A DNA stretch of 33,229 nucleotides from CAYRUP01 sp964578975. Lineage in GTDB: Bacteria > Pseudomonadota > Gammaproteobacteria > DSM-16500. Numbering within the stretch: the stretch's first letter is position 1; the number at the start of each line of letters is the position of its first letter. Positions 1-7,532 of this stretch are shown here, piece after piece. The translations under genes and the position numbers were made by a program. A model generated the notes under the pieces. It was given only the letters and a program-made list of their open reading frames with translations. It was not told where the DNA came from and made no database searches. The DNA lies in the NCBI GenBank assembly GCA_964578975.1, contig CAZOFA010000016.1, positions 1-33,229 of the forward strand, read 5' to 3'.

Positions 1-143
1 AAAAAATTTCCATTGGCGCCGCCCCTAACCAAATCCTGTTTTCCCTGTCCCCAAAAAACCTGTTTTGTGTCCCCGCCGCTCGCAATGACGATCTTCTAGC
101 AAAAATATCGAAAGTATTCCTCTGATTTTTCATTTTAAAATCG

Positions 144-149
144 TATAAT
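144..149 (+). promoter_or_regulatory. Putative -10 box upstream of the MFS exporter
   Basis: A perfect TATAAT lies 32 bases before the MFS start codon. No convincing -35 hexamer is found at 16-18 bases upstream, so only the -10 element is claimed. The sequence before it (1-143) contains a fragment of the GTCATTGCGAG-type repeat at about 71-92 and no gene. Confidence 0.35.
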
Positions 150-181
150 TACCTGGTCTTTTTTAGAGAGTAAAATTTTGT

Positions 182-1432
182 ATGACACATGCTAAACCGA
201 ATAATTTTTTTTTAGCGGCAGCGCCTTTGTTTTTAGTGCTATTTATCGATAGCATGGGGCTCGGTCTCGTCTTCCCGATTTTGAATACATTGGTTTTTGA
301 TCCTCATGCGCATTTCATTCATGCCAACCTCAACGAAACCATGCGTAATCTTTTATTCGGCGTCACGATTAGCATTTATATGTTTTGTTGGTTTTTTGGC
401 GCCGCATTTTTGGGCGACTTATCTGATCAAATCGGACGAAAAAAATCATTAATGATTTGTTTGTTGGGCGCGGTGTTGGGTTATTTGTTTTCCGCATTTG
501 CCGTCTTACTGCATAGCTATAGTTTATTATTAGTGGGACGCATTGTGGCAGGATTTACGGCAGGAAGTCAGTCGATCGCGCAAGCAGCCATTGTTGATCT
601 CAGCGAACCTCAACACAAAGCACGTAATTTAGGTTTAATTTTATTTTTTACGTCATTAGGATTTGTATTTGGACCGATGGTGGGTGGAGTATTGTCAGAT
701 GCAAAACTGACACATTTTTTTAATTATGCCATGCCATTTTATTTTGCGTCAGCGATTTCATTGCTTAATGCTGTTTTACTACAACTTTTATTTCAAGAAA
801 CTTTTTTTCATGAAAAGAAAATTCAATTAAAACTTCATCATGCAATCGCAATTTTTATTTCAGCCTTTAGCAATAAAAAAATTAGAAACTTATCCATCAT
901 TTTATTAGCGATGATTTTTGGTTGGAGTGGATTTTATTCATTTATTTCGATGTACTTATTAAAAATTTATCATTTTAGTTCGTTAAGAAATGGTTTTTTT
1001 ATGGGAGTCATGGGAATCGGGTTTGGTCTGGGCACTGGATTTTTTGTGGATGTTTTCACTAAACGATTTTCCTTAAAAAATTGCACGATTGGTGGATGTT
1101 TTATTGTTGCGTTGATGACAGCATTAATCATCACAGCGCCTTACGAAATTTATCTTTGGGTCTATGTCGTTTTTGTCGGTATTGCCATGGCGCTCGCGTA
1201 TTCAACGATTTTGACTTTATTTTCCAACCAAGTGGATGCAGATTCACAAGGATGGGTGATGGGAATTACGGGCGCGATCATGGCATTTGCTTTCGGCATC
1301 AATGGATTATTAATTGGGTTATTGGCGGATGTCAGTCCTGACATGCCGTTAATTTTAACCATTATCAGTTTAATTTTAGCTGCTATTTTAATGAAATATA
1401 TTTTTAATGAGAACCAGGTGACGCATGAATAA
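182..1432 (+). CDS. MFS transporter, drug-efflux (TetA/Bcr-like) type
   Basis: Predicted inner-membrane transporter of 416 residues with about 12 hydrophobic segments, the usual size for a 12-helix major facilitator superfamily exporter. The cytoplasmic loop between helices 2 and 3 holds the MFS signature as GDLSDQIGRKKSL (about residues 78-90), and helix 4-5 carries VGRIVAGFTAGSQ and later GPMVGG, resembling the antiporter motif of the drug:H+ antiporters. The substrate cannot be read from sequence; efflux of a drug or metabolite is the family-level inference. The start ATG follows a GAGAG Shine-Dalgarno at good spacing. The last eight bases overlap the tldD start, so the two genes are probably cotranscribed and translationally coupled. 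Confidence 0.85.
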   Translation: MTHAKPNNFFLAAAPLFLVLFIDSMGLGLVFPILNTLVFDPHAHFIHANLNETMRNLLFGVTISIYMFCWFFGAAFLGDLSDQIGRKKSLMICLLGAVLGYLFSAFAVLLHSYSLLLVGRIVAGFTAGSQSIAQAAIVDLSEPQHKARNLGLILFFTSLGFVFGPMVGGVLSDAKLTHFFNYAMPFYFASAISLLNAVLLQLLFQETFFHEKKIQLKLHHAIAIFISAFSNKKIRNLSIILLAMIFGWSGFYSFISMYLLKIYHFSSLRNGFFMGVMGIGFGLGTGFFVDVFTKRFSLKNCTIGGCFIVALMTALIITAPYEIYLWVYVVFVGIAMALAYSTILTLFSNQVDADSQGWVMGITGAIMAFAFGINGLLIGLLADVSPDMPLILTIISLILAAILMKYIFNENQVTHE

Positions 1433-2870
1433 CTTTTTAGAAATTGCCCGACGTGATTTATTAGATCCAGCTGGAATCACCGATAATCAGTTGCAAACTG
1501 TATTAGGTCACGTGTTAGGTAACACAATTGATAATGCTGATTTATATTTTCAAGCGACGTGTTCTGAAGCATGGTTGTTGGAAGATGGAATTATCAAAGG
1601 CGGCAGTTACAACGTTGATCGTGGTGTCGGCGTGCGTGCGATGAGCGGTGAAAAAACGGGATTTGCTTATTCGGATGATATTGTCATGCCTGCATTGGAT
1701 CAAGCGGCAAATGCAGCGCGGAGTATTAGCAAATCAGGTGGACATCAATCCATACAAGCATGGAAATGGACGCAGGGACATGAATTATATTTACCAATTA
1801 ATCCATTACATTCGCTGAATGAAAATGAAAAAGTCGCTTTATTGCAACGCATTGATGCTTACACGCGGCAACAAGATCCGCGTGTGATTCAAGTCAATGT
1901 GAGTTTGGCTTCTGAATATGAAACAGTGTTAATTATGGCAAGCGATGGACATATGGCGGCTGATGTGCGTCCCTTAATACGATTAAATGTCAGCGTCGTG
2001 GTCGAACAAAACGGACGTCGTGAACATGGTTATGCAGGCGGTGGTGGACGTTATGATTATAAATATTTTCTAGACCAAGATCTTGCATTGAGTTATGCAC
2101 GTGAAGCCGTGCGACAAGCCATCGTCAATTTAAATGCGATTGACGCGCCTGCAGGAACCATGCCGGTGGTTCTCGGCCCCGGTTGGCCGGGTGTCTTATT
2201 GCATGAAGCGGTGGGACATGGACTGGAAGGCGATTTTAATCGCAAAGAAACATCGGTATTTTCTAATCGAATTGGACAACAAGTTGCATCGTCGTTATGT
2301 ACGGTGGTGGATGATGGCACGCTCGCTAATCGTCGTGGTTCACTCAATGTTGATGATGAAGGTGTACCAACGCAACGCACGGTATTAATTGAAAATGGCA
2401 TTTTGCGTAACTATCTCCAAGATAAACGTAATGCACGTTTGATGGGTGTGCAATCGACAGGGAATGGGCGCCGTGAATCGTATGCACATACACCGATGCC
2501 GCGCATGACAAATACTTACATGTTGCCAGGAAAATCCACGCCGGAAGAAATTATTGCATCTGTCAAAAAAGGAATTTACGCCGTGAATTTTGGTGGCGGG
2601 CAGGTTGATATTACCTCAGGAAAATTTGTTTTTTCTGCGAGTGAAGCGTATTTAATTGAGAATGGAAAAATTACCGCACCGGTGAAAGGTGCCACGTTAA
2701 TTGGAAATGGCCCAGATGTGTTAATGAAAGTGTCTATGGTGGGAAATGATTTGCAATTGGATGCGGGAATTGGAATTTGTGGTAAAGACGGGCAGAGTGT
2801 GCCGGTAGGTGTAGGGCAACCGACGTTGCGTGTGGATGCGTTGACGGTGGGTGGGACAAGTCATGAATAA
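1425..2870 (+). CDS. tldD: TldD, metalloprotease subunit of the TldD/TldE complex
   Basis: TldD forms a cytoplasmic heterodimer with TldE (PmbA) that degrades unfolded peptides and, in E. coli, matures microcin B17 and degrades the CcdA antitoxin (family knowledge). The protein has 481 residues, the same as E. coli TldD. The zinc-binding HExxxH motif is seen as H260-E261-A-V-G-H265 within LLHEAVGHGLEGD, so this is the catalytic subunit. Gly-rich blocks typical of the family (YAGGGGRYDY, about 200; VNFGGGQVDI, about 390) are present. The start codon lies within the end of the MFS gene. Its partner tldE is 1 kb downstream on the same strand, separated by two genes on the opposite strand. Confidence 0.95.
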   Translation: MNNFLEIARRDLLDPAGITDNQLQTVLGHVLGNTIDNADLYFQATCSEAWLLEDGIIKGGSYNVDRGVGVRAMSGEKTGFAYSDDIVMPALDQAANAARSISKSGGHQSIQAWKWTQGHELYLPINPLHSLNENEKVALLQRIDAYTRQQDPRVIQVNVSLASEYETVLIMASDGHMAADVRPLIRLNVSVVVEQNGRREHGYAGGGGRYDYKYFLDQDLALSYAREAVRQAIVNLNAIDAPAGTMPVVLGPGWPGVLLHEAVGHGLEGDFNRKETSVFSNRIGQQVASSLCTVVDDGTLANRRGSLNVDDEGVPTQRTVLIENGILRNYLQDKRNARLMGVQSTGNGRRESYAHTPMPRMTNTYMLPGKSTPEEIIASVKKGIYAVNFGGGQVDITSGKFVFSASEAYLIENGKITAPVKGATLIGNGPDVLMKVSMVGNDLQLDAGIGICGKDGQSVPVGVGQPTLRVDALTVGGTSHE

Positions 2871-2917
2871 ATACGCTCAGGATGACAATAGTTGCGCTTA
2901 CGATGTCAGAACCCTGA

Positions 2918-2988
2918 TTCTGTGTCATTCCCGCGAAGGCGGGAATCTATTCCGAATGGATTCCCGCCTTCGCGGGAATGACACAGAA
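2918..2988. repeat. Intergenic palindrome, family A (GTCATTCCCGCGAAGGCGGG type)
   Basis: A near-perfect inverted repeat fills the space between tldD and darP, which end toward each other. The left arm reads TTCTGTGTCATTCCCGCG and continues AAGGCGGGAATC; the right arm is its reverse complement, and only about ten bases separate them. It could act as a bidirectional terminator. The same family occurs at 21168-21233, and a single 33-base arm lies inside the copper oxidase gene at 24482-24514. Confidence 0.9.
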
Positions 2989-2993
2989 CACGA

Positions 2994-3488
2994 TCATTTT
3001 TCTATAATGCCACGCAAATAACGAAACAACTCAGTTTCTCCACCCGTATTTTTATTCTTAGCAATATCATGCTGCGCTTTCCGCACCAATTGCCTAACAT
3101 ACTGAGAATCAATATCCGGATACTGCTTCATACATTCTTGCAAAGCCACATCACCTTCTTTAATTAATCGATCACGCCAGCGCTCAATTTGATGAAATTG
3201 CGCTTTGCTCTGTTGATGCTTCCCTTCAATTTTTTCCAGCGCCGCTTCAATCGGTTCTGGATCCGTGTGTCGCATTAATTTTCCAATATACTGCAATTGT
3301 CGGCGTTTTCCTTCATGGTCTTTGATGCCACGTGCCGCATGAATGGCTTGAAGCAGCACATCATCCAGCGGAATTTTTTTTAATTGCGCTTCTGGTAAGG
3401 CAACTAAAATTTCTCCCATTTTTTGCAATGCCAACATTTGTCGTTTACGAAAAGATTTTGATTGACGCTCTTCAGAATGATCATTCAT
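2994..3488 (-). CDS. darP: DarP (YjgA), 50S ribosome-associated assembly factor (DUF615)
   Basis: DarP/YjgA binds late 50S ribosomal precursors and helps large-subunit maturation in E. coli (family knowledge). The 164-residue protein is highly charged and all-helical, with the family hallmarks KSFRKRQMLALQKMGE near the N-terminus, LLQAIHAARGIKDHEGKRRQ in the middle and HTDPEPI before a QFHQIERWRDRLI segment. E. coli YjgA is somewhat longer (183). In E. coli, yjgA lies divergently next to pmbA/tldE. The same neighbourhood holds here except that a small secreted-protein gene sits between darP and tldE. A strong terminator just upstream (3501-3529) separates it from that gene. Confidence 0.92.
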   Translation of the reverse strand: MNDHSEERQSKSFRKRQMLALQKMGEILVALPEAQLKKIPLDDVLLQAIHAARGIKDHEGKRRQLQYIGKLMRHTDPEPIEAALEKIEGKHQQSKAQFHQIERWRDRLIKEGDVALQECMKQYPDIDSQYVRQLVRKAQHDIAKNKNTGGETELFRYLRGIIEK

Positions 3489-3500
3489 GAGGGAAATTCA

Positions 3501-3529
3501 AAAAAGCGGTCTCGAAACGAGACCGCTTT
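3501..3529 (-). terminator. Rho-independent terminator of the 3535-3846 gene
   Basis: On the minus strand a perfect 12-bp stem (AAAGCGGTCTCG / CGAGACCGCTTT) with a three-base loop is followed directly by a T run. It begins a few bases after the stop of the small secreted protein and ends 12 bases before the darP start codon, so it isolates the two minus-strand genes. Confidence 0.9.
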
Positions 3530-3534
3530 AAAGA

Positions 3535-3846
3535 TTATTTGGTTGTATCTGTTGAAGCTGAGCTGTCGGTTGATGTTGTATCAGTCGACTTAGCAGCTTT
3601 TTTCTTTGATGCACAATGATGCTTTTTATGTTTAGTAGCATGATGTTTTGTTTTCTTCGGAGTCGTAGCAGCTTGATTTTGGCTTGCGTCTGTCGACGTT
3701 GCTGTAGAAGAAGAACTGTTGTCAGCTAATTGTTGCATAACAGCATCTGATTTGTTGTTTGCTGGGGTAGCTTGGGTGTCTTCAGCAAATGCACCTGTTG
3801 AAGTAACAACCGCAGCACCGATTAATATAGCAATAAGTTTTTTCAT
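3535..3846 (-). CDS. Small secreted Ser/Thr-, Lys/His-rich protein
   Basis: I do not recognise a family. The 103-residue product starts with a clear Sec signal peptide (MKKLIAILIGAAVVTSTGAFA, probable cleavage after AFA). The mature part is low-complexity: a Ser/Thr/Ala-rich stretch, then a basic block of Lys and His (KKTKHHATKHKKHHCASKKK, about residues 64-83) with one cysteine, then an acidic Ser/Thr/Asp tail. The basic/His block could bind metal, nucleic acid or polyanionic surfaces, but this is inference from composition only. It has its own terminator, and its start codon is preceded by a GGAG-containing Shine-Dalgarno. The gene is divergent from tldE across 78 bases. Confidence 0.75.
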   Translation of the reverse strand: MKKLIAILIGAAVVTSTGAFAEDTQATPANNKSDAVMQQLADNSSSSTATSTDASQNQAATTPKKTKHHATKHKKHHCASKKKAAKSTDTTSTDSSASTDTTK

Positions 3847-3861
3847 TTTTGTTTCTCCATG

Positions 3862-3890
3862 TTAAAGTTGCGCCTATAAGATACTATAAT
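3862..3890 (+). promoter_or_regulatory. Putative sigma70 promoter for tldE
   Basis: TTAAAG (3862-3867) and a perfect TATAAT (3885-3890) are separated by 17 bases and lie 34 bases before the tldE start. The -35 is a weak match. The same short divergent region must also drive the minus-strand secreted-protein gene. Confidence 0.45.
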
Positions 3891-3924
3891 TTTTACCAAA
3901 TGGATATCATAGAGAGAAAATTTT

Positions 3925-5259
3925 ATGCTTGAAGCGTGGAATAATCCAGCTTATTTAGAACATATTGTCACGGACATATTAAAAGAAGCGGCAAAACAGG
4001 GGGCAACAGACGCGGAAGTGGATGTAGGGCTCAATAAAGGATTTTCAGTATCGGTGCGCATGAATGACGTGGAATCCGTTGAATATAATCAAGATAAAGC
4101 CATCGATATTACGGTTTACTTTGGACAACGCCTCGGGTCTGCCAGCCTATCAGACTTACGCCCTGAGGCTATTCGTGAGGCTGTTTCCGCTGCTTGTCAC
4201 ATTGCACGTTTTACTGATAAAGATGAATATGCAGGCCTTGCCGATAAGGAATTACTAGCATTTGGTTATCCCGATCTTAATTTATCGCATCCCTGGGATC
4301 TGTCAGTGGAGCAGGCAATTCAAATGGCATTGCAATGCGAAAGCATCGCGCTGCAAGCCGATAAACGCATTAAAAATTCCGAAGGTGCCGCTATATCCAC
4401 AACGCAAGCGTGGCAAGCGTATGGTAATTCGAGAGGATTTATTGGGATGTATGCAGCAACCCGGCATGAGGTGAGCTGTGCGATGATTGCGGAAGAAAAA
4501 GGAGAAATGCAGCGCGATCATAGTTATACGGTTTCCTGCGATCCTCAGTTATTAACGTCCATTGAATCGGTGGCGCGAGAAGCAGCTGAAAAAGCGACGC
4601 GCCGTTTAGGGGCAACGCGACTCACGACGCGACGTGTGCCGGTGATTTTTATTGCGGAAGAAGCGCGCGGACTTCTGGGGCATTTTGTGGCAGCCATGTC
4701 TGGCGGCAGTCTTTATCGAAAAAGCTCATTTTTACTGGATCAATTAGGCCAACGCATTTTTCCTCAACATGTGCAAATTGATGAACGTCCCCATTTATTA
4801 AAAGCACTTGGCAGTTCACCGTTTGATGATAACGGTGTTGCGACACGAGCGAATGTATTCATCGAGCAAGGCATTTTACGCAGTTATTCATTGGGTGTTT
4901 ATTCCGGACGTAAACTCGGCATGCAAACCACGGGTAATGCCGGTGGCGTACACAACTTATTTATCAATACGGGCACAAAAGATTTACGCACATTAATTAA
5001 AACCATGGATAAAGGTTTATTGGTCACGGATTTAATGGGGCAGGGCATTAATCTTGTGACAGGCGATTATTCGCGTGGCGCAGTGGGTTTTTGGGTGGAG
5101 CAGGGTGAAATCCAATATCCTGTGGAGGAAATCACCATTGCCGGCAATTTACGTGATATGTACGCACATTTAGTTGAAGTGGGAACGGATGTCGATCAAC
5201 GCGGAAATATTAAAACCGGCTCGATTTTATTAGAAGAAATGATCGTGGCAGGCATGTAA
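3925..5259 (+). CDS. pmbA: TldE (PmbA), non-catalytic partner of TldD
   Basis: This 444-residue protein (E. coli PmbA is 450) is the second subunit of the TldD/TldE protease. It shares the two-domain TldD fold, with recognisable blocks such as SVEYNQDKAIDITVYFGQRLGSAS near residue 50 and RGLLGHFVAAMSGGSLYRKSSFL near 246. The HExxxH zinc motif seen in TldD is absent: the equivalent site reads RGLLGHFV. This matches TldE being the regulatory or substrate-channel subunit. The ATG is preceded by GAGAG at good spacing. The downstream hicAB module has its own promoter, so tldE appears monocistronic. Confidence 0.94.
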   Translation: MLEAWNNPAYLEHIVTDILKEAAKQGATDAEVDVGLNKGFSVSVRMNDVESVEYNQDKAIDITVYFGQRLGSASLSDLRPEAIREAVSAACHIARFTDKDEYAGLADKELLAFGYPDLNLSHPWDLSVEQAIQMALQCESIALQADKRIKNSEGAAISTTQAWQAYGNSRGFIGMYAATRHEVSCAMIAEEKGEMQRDHSYTVSCDPQLLTSIESVAREAAEKATRRLGATRLTTRRVPVIFIAEEARGLLGHFVAAMSGGSLYRKSSFLLDQLGQRIFPQHVQIDERPHLLKALGSSPFDDNGVATRANVFIEQGILRSYSLGVYSGRKLGMQTTGNAGGVHNLFINTGTKDLRTLIKTMDKGLLVTDLMGQGINLVTGDYSRGAVGFWVEQGEIQYPVEEITIAGNLRDMYAHLVEVGTDVDQRGNIKTGSILLEEMIVAGM

Positions 5260-5328
5260 AAACTTAAATTAGATGGTGAATCCGATTCGGTTTGTTGTCA
5301 AAAAAAAGCGTGTGCGGGATTTTGCGAA

Positions 5329-5357
5329 TTGACAAGTGGTTCCATATACGGTACCAT
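5329..5357 (+). promoter_or_regulatory. hicAB promoter with overlapping dyad operator
   Basis: A consensus -35 TTGACA (5329-5334) and a TACCAT -10 (5352-5357) are exactly 17 bases apart. Between and over them lies an imperfect 20-bp palindrome, TGGTTCCATATACGGTACCA (5337-5356), with 16 of 20 positions symmetric. This is where an autoregulatory HicB ribbon-helix-helix dimer would be expected to bind. Transcription would start about 6-8 bases after the -10, almost on top of the hicA ATG at 5363, so the message may be leaderless or nearly so. Confidence 0.65.
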
Positions 5358-5362
5358 TGATT

Positions 5363-5611
5363 ATGAGCAAAATAGAAAAAATATTACAAAAAATGCGACA
5401 TAATTCGCGTGATTGGCGTATCGAAGATATAAAAGTAATAGCAAGTCGTTATAAAATTGATTATCGTCAACCAGGAACAAGTCACGTTACTTTTCGCTTT
5501 GCAAATGGCGAAAAGTTGACTGTGCCTGCTCATAAACCGATAAAACCAATATACATACAAAAATTTATTGGTTTATTGGATGCTCAGATAGGAGGTAAAA
5601 ATGAAAAGTAA
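5363..5611 (+). CDS. hicA: HicA-family toxin (mRNA interferase)
   Basis: HicA toxins are small double-stranded-RNA-binding-like ribonucleases that cleave mRNA. From the ATG at 5363 the protein has 82 residues. The family core is seen: RDWRIEDIKVIASRY, then RQPGTSHVTFRF with the catalytic-type histidine H41, then KLTVPAHKPIKPIYIQKFI. An in-frame GTG at 5336 lies between the -35 and -10 boxes and cannot be the start; MSKIEKIL at 5363 fits the family N-terminus. There is no clear Shine-Dalgarno before it. The gene overlaps hicB by 11 bases, a normal arrangement with the toxin first. Confidence 0.87.
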   Translation: MSKIEKILQKMRHNSRDWRIEDIKVIASRYKIDYRQPGTSHVTFRFANGEKLTVPAHKPIKPIYIQKFIGLLDAQIGGKNEK

Positions 5612-5981
5612 ATTAAAATATCCTGTGACTATTCGCCCTTTGACAAAGGAAGAGGGTAGTGGTTACTTAGTGGAGTTTCCAGATTTACCTGGATGTATGG
5701 CTGATGGCGAGACGATCGAAGAGGCATTAAGTGAAGCTGAGTCAGCAATGAAATCTTGGATAAAAACAGCAAAAAGTTTTGGTGATTCTATTCCTGAGCC
5801 GGGTATTTCTACAAAATATAGCGGGCAGTGGCGATTAAGAGTACCCAAGAGTTTACACGCAGCTTTGACATTGAGAGCAAAATTGGAAGGCGTTAGTCTT
5901 AACACGCTTGCGGCAGTTTTATTAGCTGAGGGTCTTGAGCATCGATTTCATCTTAAAAGTGATGAGACAAAAGCAGCTTAA
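5601..5981 (+). CDS. hicB: HicB-family antitoxin
   Basis: This 126-residue antitoxin has the two expected parts. The N-terminal partial RNase-H-like fold includes YLVEFPDLPGCMADGETIEEALSEAESAM (about residues 22-50) and would bind and block HicA. A C-terminal ribbon-helix-helix segment (WRLRVPKSLHAAL...GVSLNTLAAVLLAEGL, about 77-112) would bind the operator at 5337-5356. A strong GGAGG Shine-Dalgarno inside the hicA 3' end precedes the ATG, so the antitoxin should be translated better than the poorly led toxin. The stop codon overlaps the stop codon of the convergent HPr gene (TTAA at 5978-5981). Confidence 0.92.
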   Translation: MKSKLKYPVTIRPLTKEEGSGYLVEFPDLPGCMADGETIEEALSEAESAMKSWIKTAKSFGDSIPEPGISTKYSGQWRLRVPKSLHAALTLRAKLEGVSLNTLAAVLLAEGLEHRFHLKSDETKAA

Positions 5982-6247
5982 GCCGCTTCACCAAAACGAT
6001 TATTGATGAGTTTCACAATCGCATCGCGCGCTTCTAATTCATCTGGACCCGAGATCATCAGATCCAAAATCGTGCCTTTCGTGACGCCGAGCACAATGAT
6101 CGACATGATGCTTTTGCAGTTCGCGACTTGATCTAATTTTTGAATTTCAATTTTGCTTTCAAAACCGGCGGCGAGTGCTACTAGTTTGGCAGCAGCGCGT
6201 GTGTGTAATCCGAGGTTGTTAATAATCGTGATTTTTTCATTTAGCAT
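5978..6247 (-). CDS. HPr-family phosphocarrier protein (PtsH/NPr type)
   Basis: This 89-residue HPr-like protein accepts phosphate from Enzyme I on a histidine and passes it to EIIA proteins. The active-site histidine is H15 in NLGLHTRAAAKLV, and the regulatory-site serine is S46 in NCKSIMSIIVLG, the position phosphorylated by HPr kinase where that enzyme exists. The position beside kdsC-lptCAB matches the E. coli cluster that ends in ptsO (NPr), so a regulatory PTS-Ntr role is more likely than sugar transport. The usual intervening rpoN, hpf, ptsN and rapZ genes are missing here. It is 59 bases downstream of lptB, with a small palindrome in the gap. Confidence 0.9.
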   Translation of the reverse strand: MLNEKITIINNLGLHTRAAAKLVALAAGFESKIEIQKLDQVANCKSIMSIIVLGVTKGTILDLMISGPDELEARDAIVKLINNRFGEAA

Positions 6248-6271
6248 GATTTATTTTTCCAAACATTAACC

Positions 6272-6301
6272 CGTCATTGCTTCGCTTCGCTCACAATGAC
6301 G
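6272..6301. repeat. Short palindromic repeat fragment between lptB and HPr
   Basis: CGTCATTG (6272-6279) and CAATGACG (6294-6301) form an inverted repeat around a GCTTCGCTTCGCT centre. It belongs to the same GTCATTGCGAG-type family as 12121-12218 and 33129-33161, in degenerate form. Confidence 0.65.
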
Positions 6302-6306
6302 ACGAA

Positions 6307-7032
6307 CTACAAATTAAAATCATCACCCAAATAAACCGCGCGAACTTGTTTGTTATTTAAAATATCTTGCGGCGTGCCCTGATGTAATACTTCACCTTGA
6401 TTCACGATATAAGCACGTTCACAAATATCCAGTGTTTCTCGCACATTATGATCTGTGATCAATACCCCAATGTTACGCGTGCGTAAATGTGTAATGATGC
6501 GCTTTACATCGACCACGGATATCGGATCAATGCCGGCAAAGGGTTCATCCAGTAAAATAAATTTCGGTTCAGTGGCAAGTGCACGAGCAATTTCAACGCG
6601 ACGTCTCTCACCACCCGATAAACTCATGCCTAATGTTTTTTGTATATGGGTAATATGAAATTCTTCGAGCAATTGATTTAATTTTTCTTCACGCATTTTT
6701 GCGGTTAAATCTTTACGCAATTCGAGAATTGCCATGATGTTATCGGCCGCTGTCAATTTACGAAAAATGGAGGCTTCTTGCGGAAGATAACTAATGCCTA
6801 ATTGTGCGCGCAAATGCACAGGTAGCGTTGTAATATCTTGATCATCTAAAATTATTTGGCCTTCATCGCAACGGATTAAACCCACAATCATATAAAATGA
6901 TGTGGTTTTTCCTGCGCCGTTTGGCCCGAGTAATCCCACCACTTCACTGCGGCGCACATGCAACGAAACTTCTTTCACCACTTGGCGAGATTTGTAGCGC
7001 TTACTAATTTTTTCAATGCGTAATGTATTCAT
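6307..7032 (-). CDS. lptB: LptB, ATPase of the LPS transport machine
   Basis: LptB is the cytoplasmic ATPase of LptB2FGC, which extracts LPS from the inner membrane and pushes it along the Lpt bridge. The 241 residues equal E. coli LptB. Visible motifs are Walker A GPNGAGKTT (about residue 36), Q-loop YLPQEASIFRKL, ABC signature LSGGERRR (about 139), Walker B FILLDEPFAGID and the H-loop LITDHNVRETL. The YLPQEASIFRKL stretch, which contacts LptF/LptG, is diagnostic for LptB among ABC ATPases. The start overlaps the lptA stop by four bases (ATGA), indicating translational coupling in the kdsC-lptC-lptA-lptB operon. Confidence 0.96.
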   Translation of the reverse strand: MNTLRIEKISKRYKSRQVVKEVSLHVRRSEVVGLLGPNGAGKTTSFYMIVGLIRCDEGQIILDDQDITTLPVHLRAQLGISYLPQEASIFRKLTAADNIMAILELRKDLTAKMREEKLNQLLEEFHITHIQKTLGMSLSGGERRRVEIARALATEPKFILLDEPFAGIDPISVVDVKRIITHLRTRNIGVLITDHNVRETLDICERAYIVNQGEVLHQGTPQDILNNKQVRAVYLGDDFNL

Positions 7033-7532
7033 GATGTCAGTTGATTCGGTTCAATCACCACAGTCGCATGCCCGGTTTTTGAGGCGGGAGCGGTGATGAC
7101 TTGATCTTTCATGTTATAAATAATAATCGGTCCTTGAAAACTATTTTTTCCCTGTGTCACCATCACGTTTCCTTCTAAAATGACCATAGAGGTGTGCGGA
7201 TAAAATTTAATGATTTTGGCTTTAGCATGCAAAACTAAATCTCCCGATTTTGGTAAGGTGCTATATTCCGCTAAATTATTATTTAATCCATACGCAATGG
7301 CTTCCTCAATTTTATGGTTATTATTATTTTTTGTACTGACGCGATCTGCTGTCAAATGAGTAGATCCTTGATCGATTTTGACATGACCATCATACGTGTT
7401 TGCACCCGTTTTGTAATTAAATGTTGTTGAGTCAGCTACGATATGCATCGTTTTTAAATTATCATCAGGCAATGAAAATGCAATGAGTGGAATAAAAAAT
7501 AATAGACACGCAGCTTTATGAGCTCGGCACAT
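7029..7532 (-). CDS. lptA: LptA, periplasmic LPS bridge protein
   Basis: LptA polymerises into the periplasmic beta-jellyroll bridge that carries LPS from LptC to LptD. I choose the ATG at 7532 (167 residues) rather than the in-frame start at 7574: it is preceded by AAGGG at good spacing and opens a normal signal peptide (MCRAHKAACLLFFIPLIAFS). The mature protein has the OstA-like features MHIVADSTTFNYKTGANTYDGHVKI near its start and VILEGNVMVTQGKNSFQGP further on. It overlaps lptC by 17 bases and lptB by four, as in the usual lptC-lptA-lptB order. Confidence 0.92.
   Translation of the reverse strand: MCRAHKAACLLFFIPLIAFSLPDDNLKTMHIVADSTTFNYKTGANTYDGHVKIDQGSTHLTADRVSTKNNNNHKIEEAIAYGLNNNLAEYSTLPKSGDLVLHAKAKIIKFYPHTSMVILEGNVMVTQGKNSFQGPIIIYNMKDQVITAPASKTGHATVVIEPNQLTS

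Noticed and set aside
2093..2401. A 102-codon minus-strand frame inside tldD
   Set aside because: It lies entirely within the conserved metalloprotease domain of tldD, has no ribosome-binding site and no recognisable motif; it is a shadow frame.
5265..5310. Possible terminator after tldE (around GAATCCGATTCGG followed by AAAAAAAA)
   Set aside because: The stem is only four to five base pairs and the homopolymer is A, not T, on the transcribed strand.
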